Source: Panonychus citri (Eukaryota; Arthropoda; Arachnida; Trombidiformes; Tetranychidae). From it: a stretch of 64,000 bases of DNA. The notes under the pieces were generated by a model. The model saw only the letters and a program-made list of their open reading frames with translations, searched no databases and was not told the origin of the DNA. Of this stretch, positions 27,280-39,313 are shown piece by piece (the first letter of the stretch is position 1; every line of letters begins with the position of its first letter). The DNA lies in contig NW_026515546.1 in the NCBI RefSeq assembly GCF_014898815.1, positions 2,528,501-2,592,500 of the forward strand. Reading direction: 5' to 3'. A program made the translations under genes and the position numbers.

Positions 27280-28472
27280 ATGATTTGTAGAATTAATTTT
27301 TCCATTTCGAACCTTTTACCAGCCTCATCTAGTCGATTTGGTTTGAGAGTTGCTTCTTTCTCTTCGACTCCTGTCCCAGAATCTAATCTTGCCAAACTCC
27401 GTAAGAAAACAGGGTAAGCGGTTTATTAATTTTCTTTTAATTCTTTCAACGTTTCGAATTGATTTTGTATTGATTTAAATCTTTTTTTCTCTTTGAATTT
27501 AGGTTGGCATTTACATTATGCAAGAAAGCATTGGAACTACATAATAATGACATTGAAGCTGCAACGGCTTATTTAAAGGAGGAAAGTATTAAACATGGAT
27601 ATGCAAAAGCTGCAAAATTAAAGGTAATTTGTTTTGTTGATTTGATTTTCGGCATTTGTTAAATTGCTAATTTTCTAATCTAATTGTATGTTATTTTTTC
27701 TTTACAATAGTCTCGTCGAGCTGCCCAAGGGTTAGTTGGTCTTTTGATGGATAAAGAAGCTAAAAGATGTGCCCTGTTAGAAGTTAATTGTGAAACTGAT
27801 TTTGTCGCTCGTAATTCAAGTTTCAAACAATTAATTGCCCAGTTAACTTCGGATCTTTTTTCACCATCAACTCAATCCAAATCAGCACCATCATCAACCA
27901 CTAAAAATGAATTAGTTACCAAGCTCATCTACACATCAGAAGATTTAAATTTTCTCAATGATCAAATTTCACAAGCAATATCCAAATTAGGCGAGAATAT
28001 AAAACTTTCAAAAGCTTTAATTTTACATTTAAATGAACCGATTAGAAATGATTTATCACTTTTTGGACATGCCCATGCTTCAGGTGAATACATTGCTGAT
28101 ATTAATGGTGTTCAATTGGGTAAATATGGTTCAATTGTTGTCGTACGTCAATTACCTGATGAAGAGAGGAAAGAAACAATCAACAAACCCACCGAACCTG
28201 AACCAGTGAAAGAAATTAAAACTTCACCAGAAATTGATCATCCAAAAGAAGGAGCTGAAAAATCAGAAAAACAATTGACCGATGAAGAGATTGACAATCA
28301 AGAATTGGACATCGAATTTGTTGAAGAGCAAATTGAATATACAATTGACAATGTTGGTAAAATTTTGTGCCAACAAATCATCGGAATGAGTCCAGTTTAC
28401 CTTAAGAAATCACCCGAGCAATTAGAAAGAGAAAAAATTAACCGAAGAAGGATACAAGATTCCCGAAGATAA
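27280..28472 (+). CDS. Tsfm: Mitochondrial translation elongation factor Ts (EF-Tsmt)
   Basis: The three exons are 27280-27413, 27503-27623 and 27711-28472 (TAA). Donors are GTAAGC and GTAATT; acceptors are TTTAG and ACAATAG. The spliced product is 338 aa. The start is the ATG at 27280, giving an Arg/Ser-rich transit-like leader (MICRINFSISNLLPASSSRF). An earlier open stretch has no ATG that fits better. Residues from about 38 form the N-terminal UBA-like domain (LAKLRKKTGLAFTLCKKALE), followed by KAAKLKSRRAAQGLVGLL and the EF-Ts signature NCETDFVARN. The dimerisation domain then carries an acidic Glu/Lys/Pro-rich insertion (about residues 227-275) before a final conserved part (GKILCQQIIGMSPVYL). 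EF-Ts exchanges GDP for GTP on mitochondrial EF-Tu during organelle protein synthesis. Human TSFM is of similar length (325 aa). No neighbouring gene looks functionally linked. Confidence 0.95.
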
Positions 28473-28715
28473 TGATTATCTATTGGATCAGAAGACGATA
28501 ATTGACTCGAGTTTAAGTGTTGCCGATTTTTGCGAAAATCAAGGTCTTCAAATAATAGATTTCGTTAGATTCGAGTGCGGAAATGACCAAGAATCCTAAA
28601 CTGACCATAACACACAATCAATGGGCCATAGTTTTTTTCAAATTGTAAACAATTTCGACCATAAACAAAATAGTTACAATTTAATTTAACACAATTAAAT
28701 AAGCGAAGCAAAAAC

Positions 28716-28732
28716 CCCAATAGATGGCGACT
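28716..28732 (+). promoter_or_regulatory. CTCF-core-like site 3' of EF-Ts
   Basis: CCCAATAGATGGCGACT shares the AGATGGCG core. It lies about 250 bp after the EF-Ts stop, between EF-Ts and Pitx. Confidence 0.3.
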
Positions 28733-30245
28733 CTTTCCCTATGAAAGAATCAAAATGAAACAACAATTTAATTGGAATAATTAATTTAATCACAACACAA
28801 TCAATCATCAGAAAATTGTAATTCCCTCAGAGAATTAACTTGATTATTGATAAAGACAATTTCCAAACAAACTCAAAAGAAAATTAGAAAATTTAATTGA
28901 ACTTTCAATCCAATTGATAAAAGAATCAAAACAATTAACAATTATAATGAAAATCTAATCATAAAGAATCAGTATCACAATTTATTAGGCAGATGATAAA
29001 TTTATATAATTTTCGATGATGATTATTGTCCAAAAGGAGTAGATTGTTGAACAGAAATGTGATGACCAGTCCCTCCCCTTTGCTGACCTTTACCAATGGA
29101 CTTTGCATATATAAAGTGATCAAAATCATCTCCACCTCCTCATCCGCCTCATTGATGATCAACAACAACAACAACACAATCAACTAAATTACTCTTCACT
29201 TTATTTCCCTTACCTTGTATTACTTTTACACACCTTTGGGTAATAATTTCGTGACCAGGTCAAGGCGTTAATTGCTCAACTAACAGCTTTTAAATTACCT
29301 TAAATTACCAAACAATGAGCTATTAACATGCAACCAAATGAACAGGGAAACAAAATGAAATACTGATCAAGTCAAACTAAATATAAACCAGAGTAATAAT
29401 CAATAGAGACATGAACATACAAGATTCACCATGACAGTTACAATTTCATCATTAACTATGAATAGGAAAGTTTTTCCTTGATAACTTTATGTACATCTAA
29501 AGGTGGAGGTTGAAATGAATGATAAATTGTTTCCAATGGTGATTACATAATGATGTTGATGATACCAAAAAGCTATTACAATTTAGAGGAATCATTTGTC
29601 ATTCAGAAGCACAATTTAAAAAGTTAATCTAAAACTCATACAACCTTAAAATTTAAATAGTTGAATATCATCATGAAAATTTGAAGGTGATAATGTTTAT
29701 CATCATAAAGATGATATCCTTGGGTGTGAAACAATGATAATCAAAAGCCTATACCAACATTTAAATGATCACAATTTAAAGTTTCCATTAATCATTTCAA
29801 GAATGAGAATCTATCAGATTTATTATTCGTGGTGTGAAAATATCTTAAGATTGAAACTGAGTTTGATTATTCAAGGTGGATAATCAATTGATTTGATTTT
29901 AAAATTTTTCTTTTTTTCAATTCCACTGAAATCTAATCAACACACTGACCAATAAGTTAGATAAACACATGATAATAAAACTGCATTTCAATTCAATTCA
30001 ATATAAAGATCATGTTAATCTTCATGAGCAAGGGAAAGATTTTAATGAAAATGTTTTTTTCCATTCCAAAAATCAAATCAAATCAAATCAAATGAGATGA
30101 TGAAAAAACTAATAATAAACTTACATCATCTTAATTGACGTAATAATAAGATGATGATGAGGATGCTAATGATAAAGATGATATTTGATGTCATTTGTTC
30201 ATAATAATCAGAATCACTCTGAATAACATTTTCCCTGGAAACAAG

Positions 30246-30246
<1 letters not shown>

Positions 30247-30289
<43 letters not shown>
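30247..30289. repeat. (GA)n microsatellite
   Basis: An uninterrupted GA array of about 43 bp, among the longest in the window, 1.3 kb upstream of the Pitx start. Confidence 0.97.
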
Positions 30290-30292
<3 letters not shown>

Positions 30293-30899
30293 TCAAACAA
30301 AAAAGAAGATGAAACTTACAGAGGCAATTTAATTTCTTACTTTTCTTCATCATCATCATCATCTTGCTCCCTTTTAAAGCAAAAAAGCTCATAGATATAC
30401 CATTGAGAGAGAGAGCAGGGAGATACTGTTAGAATGATGAAAATGGATGAAATTGATGTAAGGAAGCAAAAAAGAAACAAAGTCAATCAGAAAAGAAAGA
30501 AAAAAAGATGATGAAGATGAAGATGAAGATGAAGATGATGAGAACTGATGAAATAAAAGAGAGTCACTCCCATTTTATGGGAGTAAACAAAAAGTGAATA
30601 CGAACCAATGAAAAAGTTTGAATCAAATGGAGACTCCACCAGTCGAACTAACAATTAACCAATAACAAGAGAAAACCAAATTATTTGATTATCAAGAGAG
30701 AGAAAGAAAAGAAAGAGAAAAAAGAGATGATGAGGATGAGGATGAGCAGTAAATTTCTCTCTCTCTCTCCTCTTTCTTTTTCTCTCTTTTGGACTTTTAT
30801 TTTTTCTTCCTAGACTTTTATTCATTACAAACAATAATAAAGTAAAGGAAACACAAAAAAAAAGGTAATAACAAACAAATAAACAACATCGACCAACGA

Positions 30900-31591
30900 T
30901 ATCAGCAAGTGAGACTGAGAGAGTGAGAGAGCCAAAGTTTCATCTTCATTGTCTCTTTGTTTTTTTCTTCATCTTAATCCTTTTGTCATCATCTTCATCC
31001 CTTTGGAAACGAAAACACTGTCATGAGGTAAGATCATCTTCTTCTTGTATCTTTATCACTCCCACTTTCCACCCCCACACATCAACCGTCTTCTCATTTA
31101 ACTAGATAAAAGTCAATTAACGTTACCTTTACATCCTCATCCTCATCCTCATCTTCATCTTCATCTTCCTCCTCTTTCTGCTCTTCATTATCATCACCTT
31201 AGATTAGATTTGTTACCTTTTTTCACACCCAACTATCTAATAGTAACAATATATCCGAGTCATCATCTTAATCATCATCTCTTGACAATGAAAAATTGTA
31301 ACATAACACAATTTAAGAGTCAAGTGATTAGTTAATTGTTAAAAGTTTACAGTTAAAGGTTTTCAATTGTTACACCTTTTTGTTTGTTTACATTTTTTTT
31401 TCTTTGCTTTTACTTGAAAGTTATTCAATTTGTTTCATTCATTTGATTTCTTTTCCAGAGTCTTTAAAGTTTACCCTGTTAATTGTTGTTGTTTTTATCA
31501 ACATATTTATCATCATCAGAGTAATAAATATCATCAGAAGGAGGAAGAGAAACAAGAAAACCGTTATTTCATTAGTTGCTGCTATTGATAA
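30900..31591 (+). promoter_or_regulatory. Probable Pitx 5' UTR with one intron
   Basis: A good donor (GAG|GTAAGA, exon end 31027) and a good acceptor (TTCTTTTCCAG, next exon from 31459) lie just upstream of the Pitx ATG. They suggest a noncoding first exon and an intron of about 430 bp. Splicing them would join an ATG at 31023 to a short upstream ORF of about 43 codons. That ORF stops at TGA TAA directly before the Pitx start codon, in the same frame. The transcription start is not identified. Confidence 0.4.
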
Positions 31592-34500
31592 ATGGATTCC
31601 CTTTCATCGGATCCATTGTGTTTACAAGATTTAGTTGGTCCATCACAATCATCGTCATCCTCATCATCCCAAGGAGTTCATCAGAATACATCATCTTCTT
31701 CATCATCTTCATCGACAACAGCATCTTCAGCTTCTCCAGTGTCAGTATCAGCTTCTTCATCTTCCTCTTCATCCTCATCTTCAACCACAACTTTACTTGC
31801 ATCACTTGCAGCTTCATCTTCAGTTGAAAGTTCAGCCCAACAGGCACAAGGTCAAAGCTCAACATTATCACCATCAGTGACTCCAACAGGAAATCTGAGT
31901 GATCATCTTCATCACCAAACCTCAAACACTACAACGGGATCATCTTCAACCCCTTCAGTGTCAGGTGTAGGATTAACTCATCCTCATCAGCAACTAATAT
32001 CTTATCATCAGCATCAACTTCATCAGCAGCAACAACAACAGCAACAGCAACATCAACAACAACAACAACAACAACACCATCAACATCAAGTACATCTTCA
32101 GCTTCAACATCATCATCAACAACAACAACAACAACAGCAACAACAACAACATCAACTTGTACCTTCACCAACAACAGTTCATCACCACTCCCTTCATTCA
32201 ACACAACATCAACATCACCACCAATTGGTTACAATGCAACACGCCCTCCATTCAACTGTTAATGCCATCAATTCACCACCTTCCGGTTTAACTGGTAATG
32301 GTGGTGGTGGAGGTGGTCTGGGTGGAGGAGGAAATGGTGGTAATTCTGGCTCAGTTGGTCCACACCATCCTCATCATACTCACCATCATCATCATCCTCG
32401 GACTTTATCATCAGCCCAATCTATTCATTATCCTAGTGCTCATCATGTTTCATCACTTTTCTCATCAATTTCTGGGGCACCTTCACCCTCCACCATTACC
32501 TCAACCCCATCAACTCATCATCCACATTTTTACACTCACCCAACTCCCGGTTTCCCTCAAAATGTTTCCGCCGCCGCAGCAGCAGCCGTAGCTGCAGCTT
32601 CTTCTTCAGTGTCACAATTAAACTCAAATTTAACTCGATTACCTCCCCATCACCTTGATTCAAATGGAGGTGGTAACGGGGGAGGTGGTGGGTCAGGTAG
32701 TCCATCAACAACAACTCCACTACTACATCAATCTCCTTCATGTTCAACAACAGTTCCTGATCAATGTAAAAAACGACCAGGTAAGTGTTGAAAATTCAAA
32801 ATCTCAGTCAAATTTCATGAGGAAAAAACTCGAATTTACTTTTTCGAGACAAAAAGTTCTAACGGTAAATTTATATTCCAGAAGTTTCATTTGATAGAGA
32901 GAAATTATCATTCTATCTGATTTATTATAACTCGTAATTAAAATCAAAATTGAACACAATTACAAATTGTCAAAGATCATTGAGACATTTTTGCAAATGC
33001 TTTCGATTGATTATATTATTAAGTTAATTGTTGAATCCAGAAAATGATCAACAATTGTCTCTCATAACGAAAGGATAACTTTTAACTGGGATACAATTAA
33101 CTAAGTCGTATCAATCAAATCAATCAAATCAATCAAAGGGATCAATTTATATACATAAATTTACAATTAGTAAACAATTTAAATCATTATTGAAGCGTAA
33201 AACATTAATCACAATCATCATATTATTTTAATCAATTGATTTGAAATTATTATTAATCATAAAACAAATTTGCAAACAATTTAAATTTCTCAAAGTGTAA
33301 CATTGTAACAATCAATGAACAATATCAATTTTCAATGACAATTAATTATCAATCTTTTAAATTATCGCCAAAATTTTGTAAACTAAATCAATGGTGAAAA
33401 TTAACTAATAGTTAACTAATTACTCTAGTTCAAACTTGTCTGGTGATTTCTGTCAACACCTAATTAGTTATAGTCAATTGTTGGTAATATAAAGTTTAAA
33501 TTTGAAACATTTCAATTGACAATTTAAATTGTAACCTTGTCAAATGTTTGATAATTATCAGTCTTGATTGTCAAACTAAATCAGTTAATTGTCAATGAAA
33601 ATAAAATGATTGTCAAATTATCAGCTAATAGCTGGACAAAAATTGACCACCATCAATGGTGATGACCAATGTGATTATCTTGTTACAATTAGTTGATTGT
33701 AAGTGAAAACTATCAACCACAAGAGACAATTAATCAATGTCATTATACAATTAACTTAAATTTACTTGATTACTTTGATCAGCATAAAAAAATAGTCAAT
33801 GAGTCAATACGTATTGATAATTAACAATTTAACCGCCAACAACAATTAACTAACACTACTAATCAAAGGAAAGCGCAATCAAATCAATCAACTTTTAATT
33901 GCTCTAAATGTTTAGATGGAAAGTTAATTTATATCGATGAATATTTAAGGATTGCAATTGATTAACAATCTAAAATTAAATGATGAATCAATAAGCTAAT
34001 TGTGATTAATTGTTTGCTGCTCTTACCAATATTAATTTAACTATTTCGGAAGTTTCAAATTAATCAATTGATTAACGATTGATTAGTTGAAAAAGGAAAG
34101 CGAAAAGTAATACAGTTAATTAATTAATTACTTTTTTATGACAGGTTGTATTTATTAATCCCTTACAGGATTAGTTAATCAAGTATTTACCACTCTAGAC
34201 AATTTAACTAATTGTAAATGTCTACCTTATATTAAATGAATTTGAATTGTTGATCAACAATCACAATCAATTGTTGATAATCAATGATGATCATGTTGGC
34301 ACTTCAATTGAGTTAAGTGTTTCATGTTCACAGGGAGAGTGATAAAGAAACCGACAATTAACTTAATAATCAACACAATCAACTAACAAATAATAACAAC
34401 AACATGTAATTATTGATTTAATTGTTGTAATTATCAAATCAATCAACTTTTCATGTTAATCAACATGAAAAAAAAACTCTCAACACAAGTTTAACTCTCG

Positions 34501-36266
34501 ATTAGCATTACAATTTCAATCTATCACTGATTAATTCAGTTCTGTAATTAGTGATTTTAATTTAAACTCTAAAATTTGAGGATGATTAGTTAATTGTTTC
34601 TATATATAATTGTTATCAATTATAAACCAGTTACCATGGTGATAAATTATTCTTGCAACAATTTGCTTCTGATTACTGATTCTCTTGATTGTTTTTCACC
34701 TATCAAATCATTGAATGTTTAACATTTAATTGTCAATCATTGATCGTAGTTTTAGTTATACAATTAGCTAAATGATGATAATTGTTAATTAGATTTAATC
34801 AAATTGTTAATTGTACATCAAACCTTTTCCTTGATTAAGCTTTTCAAGTTACCCTCTTGAAAGTTAAGAGTTAATCCAAGTTAATCCTTGTAATAAGATT
34901 ACACTGATTATAATCTTTGTCAACCAATCACAATTAAACAAATAACATCATTAACAATTATTAACAATTTATTGGTTGATTAAAATCATCATTAATATTG
35001 TTTTAATTGCTTCTGATTTACTTGTTTATAATAATTTTCCCTCTTAATCCTTATAACCAGATACTCAATAATACAAATACACGTATGAATACACAAATTG
35101 ATTGTGTTCATATCACATACAATCAACAATTAACTAACCAGTTAGAAATCAATTTACTCTGACCAACAATTTACTCACAGGAAATAAGATTAATCAATTG
35201 CTCAAGCAACAATTAACTCAATAAGATACAAGGTAAAAATTTGAAGAGCCTGAAAGTTGATTAAATTTTATCAGAAACCTCAAAGGGTAAGCTCATCATT
35301 AGTTAATCATGATAACGGAAAACCAGTTAACAAGTTGATTATTACCTTGTTAAGGATTGATGATGATGATGATCATCATCATCATCCTAATTAGAACAAT
35401 CAACATCTCGTTAATTGTTGACAGAGAAAAAAAGAAGAAAATTTTTCCAAGATTGATTTCCAATGTAAAAGTTAATATAATACTTTGGAAAACTTAATGA
35501 AGTTGCTATAAGATGTTAATTGTTTCAACCTAAATTTTTATAGTTAATTTGATTCTGTTTAATTGTGATTGAATATATTTAGATAGTGGTGATGGAATGG
35601 ATAATAAACCCACCCAGATATCAAGTATAACCGGAAATGATAGCGAGGAAACGGATGGTGAAGACTCGAAGACAAAGAAACGGACTCGACGACAGCGAAC
35701 TCATTTTACTAGTCAACAGTTACAAGAGTTAGAGACAGTTTTTAATAGGAATCGATATCCGGATATGTCAACTCGAGAGGAAATCGCAATGTGGACCAAT
35801 CTAACTGAGCCCAGAATCAGAGTAAGATAATCAAGTGAATCCAAAAAAAAAAGAGTTACATGTATTCCTAATCCGATAATCTCATAATTTGTCTCTCTTT
35901 CAGATTTGGTTCAAAAATCGTCGAGCCAAATGGCGGAAACGTGAACGTCATGTAGTCGTAGATGTAAAAAATAGCCTTGGGTCACAGTTTAACGGACTAT
36001 TACATTCATCTTTCGAGGAAGCTGCTGCCCTTTACACAGGCTGCTCTTCTTATACCAATTGGGCTAAAATCGCAGCTCCACTTCAATCGCAAGGATTTTG
36101 GAACAGCTTTGGTAACTCTGTTGGCCCGTTAACTGCAACCGCTCAAGGTGTTTCCTGTTTCGGAGAAACACCAACTTCCGGCCTGAATGGTACCTTCCAA
36201 AATACTGGTAACAATTATTACAATCCAGCAAAAACACCAAATTCAATAAACAGTTACACAGGGTAG
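31592..36266 (+). CDS. Pitx: Pitx/Ptx1 paired-like (K50) homeobox transcription factor
   Basis: Exons are 31592-32780, 35583-35821 and 35904-36266 (TAG), giving 596 aa. The ATG at 31592 is preceded in frame by TGA TAA. Residues 1-396 are low complexity: poly-Ser (about 20-75), a Gln/His tract (about 137-188), a Gly-rich run (about 235-251), His clusters and poly-Ala (about 326-335). The homeodomain spans about residues 431-490 (RRQRTHFTSQQLQELE ... NRYPDMSTREEIAMW ... IWFKNRRAKWRKRER). Lys480 is homeodomain position 50, the bicoid-type specificity residue, and Asn481 is position 51. The second intron falls between homeodomain residues 46 and 47, the usual site in paired-class genes. After the homeodomain, SQFNGLLHSSFEE and SSYTNWA match the Pitx C-terminal region. 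The OAR motif normally near the Pitx C-terminus is not seen. Pitx factors pattern head, muscle and neurons. Exon 1 start and the homeodomain are secure; the C-terminal end is less so. Confidence 0.93.
32781..35582 (+). other. Pitx intron 1 (2.8 kb)
   Basis: The intron is bounded by the donor GTAAGTGT and an acceptor ATATTTAG. It is very AT-rich with many CAATTAA/TTAATTG words and no coding signal. It contains a 28-bp perfect GAT/ATC palindrome at 35359-35386, about 200 bp before exon 2. Confidence 0.8.
35359..35386. repeat. 28-bp perfect GAT/ATC palindrome
   Basis: A GAT run meets an ATC run at a central GATC, making a perfect palindrome in Pitx intron 1. A shorter version of the same structure lies near 19035-19060. 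Confidence 0.9.
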
Positions 36267-36487
36267 AGATTAAGAGAAACAGAGAGAAAGGAGATTAATT
36301 AATAAGATTAATCAACTTAAACAAAACCAAATCAACAACAATTTAACACGTCAAAAGAAAACCAAAAAACAATCAAATCATATTTCAATTTTAATCCAAC
36401 TTACAATCAACAATATATAAAAAAAAAGTCAATCAATTCAAACATAATCAACTAAATGATAATAATAATATATCACAATTTAATTAA

Positions 36488-36511
36488 CTATTATTATTAT
36501 TATTATTATTA
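36488..36511. repeat. (TTA)n microsatellite
   Basis: An array of about 24 bp in the 3' flank of Pitx. Confidence 0.93.
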
Positions 36512-37023
36512 CCAATTAATATTATTACTATGTCATAATCATCATCAACCAAATTATAATTAAGTAAATCAACCCTTTCAAATAAGAGAGAAAGAGAGAA
36601 AGTCAAAAATTTATATATTATTTTGAAAGTTTATCAACTTTTTTTGGTGAGAAAACAAAAACGGAAACGGAAACGATGCTTTGATATTTGATTTTTTTAT
36701 TTATCATTTTGAAACGTTTATCTCTTAATTGTCACAATTCAACTCTTTTGATTATATTTTGTTTATATATTTATGATTATATGTTTGATTTATTTGTTTC
36801 TTTTCTTATATCATTTAATTTGATTTTTAATTCTTTGCTGATTAGTAACAATTAAGAGATGAAATTAACTTAAATATTATTAACATGATGATGGTTTTTT
36901 ATATTATAATTAGTGATGATGAAGATGTGATATGCAGGAACCAATTTAATTAAAAAAAACAAAGAAAAACAATTCAAATCAAACTCGATTCAATTTACTT
37001 TAATTTAGTTAAATTGTTATCGA

Positions 37024-37059
37024 TGTAAACAAATCAATTTGCTCGGTGATTTGTTTACA
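37024..37059. repeat. Perfect inverted repeat with forkhead-type cores
   Basis: The 13-bp arms TGTAAACAAATCA and TGATTTGTTTACA are exact reverse complements around a 10-nt spacer. Each arm holds GTAAACA, the forkhead-binding core. It lies about 760 bp downstream of the Pitx stop. Confidence 0.85.
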
Positions 37060-37124
37060 ATTGAGATTCCGTATTAACAATTAACATTGGAATCTTTTTT
37101 ATCTTGTTAATTGTTTGGTTTCAG

Positions 37125-37144
37125 TTAACCTTCCGGAAGGTTAA
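37125..37144. repeat. 20-bp perfect palindrome
   Basis: TTAACCTTCCGGAAGGTTAA is self-complementary and contains TTCCGGAA, an ETS/STAT-type core. It is 65 bp from the forkhead-core inverted repeat. Confidence 0.9.
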
Positions 37145-39270
37145 TCATTTGTAGATAACAATTTAATGATTGATTGTTTATTTTTAAATGACAACAATCA
37201 ATGGAAAATGATTAATCGTTAATGATAATCAAACTTTTGAGAAGCAGAAAAAAATATCCAAATGAAAATTTTTCAGCTCCATCGGTGATTATCATGGAAT
37301 CGGCCTGATCATCAATCTGATTATAACGGTTTTCATGGTGATGCTGATGATCATGATGATGATCATGAAGACGTGATTCATCATTATTACAAAGGTAAGG
37401 ATTATAATGATGAGGAAAAAAAGACGAAGAAAAAAAAAATTGTGAAGATAAACCTTTTTTTTTCATCTTCAATCTCAAGTAACCATTAGGATTCATTGAG
37501 TCTTAAGATGATGATCATGATAAAACTCATGAATTTCATGATGATTATCAAAAGGTAAGTGATGAAGGTGAAGATTGACAATGATGATTTTTTCATGATA
37601 ATCATCTTAATCATCCAAACTTAGATCATGACGAGAACCATAATTATAAGGATAAAGTGAAAAAAAAATTTTTTCCATGAAAAAAAAGACACACAGATAA
37701 TTGAGAAAACAATTCAACCTCAGAATTTAAGATTCACTGAATTACATTCCAATCATTATCATTCTCTATCTCCATCATCATCATCATCATCATCTTCAAC
37801 TTTGATTTATAGTCTTATCCATAATCTTCATCATCTGTAATGGATTAAGATCATCTCTCTCTTTCTCTCGATTAGGTCTTAGGTCTCTATGGAAACGGAA
37901 CAAAGATTAAAAAGTGAACAATTTTGTCTTCATCTTAATCTTTAATCTTCATAAAGATTCATTTATCTTCCCTTCTTGTTATTCAACATTTTCTTTTCCG
38001 TTTCAAATTATTTCTCCTTTCATCAATTCTCAATCCATTCTATCATGATGATCATCATCATTTCCTTATCCGCATCCAAAGTATCATCATCATTATCACC
38101 ATGAAGATAACGTTAATTTCGTGTTGAAACAATTAATTTTGATTAGGAAAACAACAACAACAATCAGTTTGTGAATGTAAATAGAAATTGTCACCATCAT
38201 GATGAAGATCTCATGAGAATTTCAAATTGAAATAATGACAAAATGGTTAACGAGACTGGAACTTTTTTCTTACCATCTTAGAACCAGAACTTTCCCTGCA
38301 ATCCTAATCACCATTAAGTAATGATAAAAAGTTTCAAGAACAAAAAAGTTCAATTAATAATCAACCACAACAATTAACTCCCATGTGATGATAATAAAAT
38401 ATTCAATTGTTCAACTAAAACCATAAATTTTGAATGAAAATGAATTGAAAAAAAAAATTAAATCTACTAAATTTAACTAAGAAAACAATAAAACTCCTGA
38501 GATGATAAGTAATAATTAATTGTTACAATTATTAATCACAACTGATTGTCACAATTTTCCCAAACATTTATACAAATTTGGGCTAATTAACAAAACTTTA
38601 TTTAAGCAAATTACAATCCAAAAATGTTAATCATCATTTCCAATGATTGGTGAATAGTTGATGACAATTTTAATTACATTTGCAATCGATTGACAATTAT
38701 TATGGTTATCAACATGAATCATGATTCTGTGTATCATCATCACTATCAATCTCCACCTGAAGATGATGATGATGATCAACATCATCCATAGATTGATACA
38801 CAATGTTTATGTTATCGATTAGATGAGAGAAAACAAAAGAGAGAGAAAAAAACAACAAGATGATCGATATTTTTTCTTCTTCCTCTTGGACAAATGATAC
38901 AGTTGGAAAGAGGAAAAAGAGACGAGCTTATCTTCATCTTTCTCATCATCATCATCTTCTTTTTCCACCTAATCCCAACCTCCATCAGAACTGAATCAGA
39001 AACTTTTATATAGGGTTTTATTTGATTCCATTTACCTTATAGGTTTCGTATTAATATCATCATCATCATGTCTTCATTATCATCTTTTACCACTCCACCC
39101 CCACTCCCACCTTCATCTTTCTGATCATCAACTTCATCATCTCACTGAACAATCAGTTCAATCTCTTGTTCAGAACTCATAAGAAGATATAATCAAGGAG
39201 TAAATTTGTTCAATGATTTTTTTTCTTTTTCTCTTTTTTCATCATCTTCACCCACTTTCTCATCTTAATA

Positions 39271-39282
<12 letters not shown>

Positions 39283-39312
<30 letters not shown>
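39283..39312. repeat. (TTTC)n microsatellite
   Basis: A TTTC tetranucleotide array directly following a CT run. Confidence 0.93.

Positions 39313-39313
<1 letters not shown>

Larger units (their letters stand above)
28473..30899. other. Intergenic region between EF-Ts and Pitx
   Basis: It contains the EF-Ts 3' flank, a CTCF-core-like site at 28716-28732 and a long GA array at 30247-30289. No gene recognised. Confidence 0.65.

Noticed and set aside
31572..32204. Long reverse-strand and out-of-frame ORFs over Pitx exon 1
   Set aside because: They are shadows of the triplet-repeat Ser/Gln/His coding region, rich in Val/Met/Asp, with no domain.
34635..34650. Second X-box-like site, GTTACCATGGTGAT
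   Set aside because: The second half-site lacks the GNAAC ending, so it is likely chance.
38709..38805. Imperfect inverted repeat TGTGTATC ... GATACACA
   Set aside because: The arms are interrupted by ATC repeats and pairing is not compelling as a miRNA precursor.
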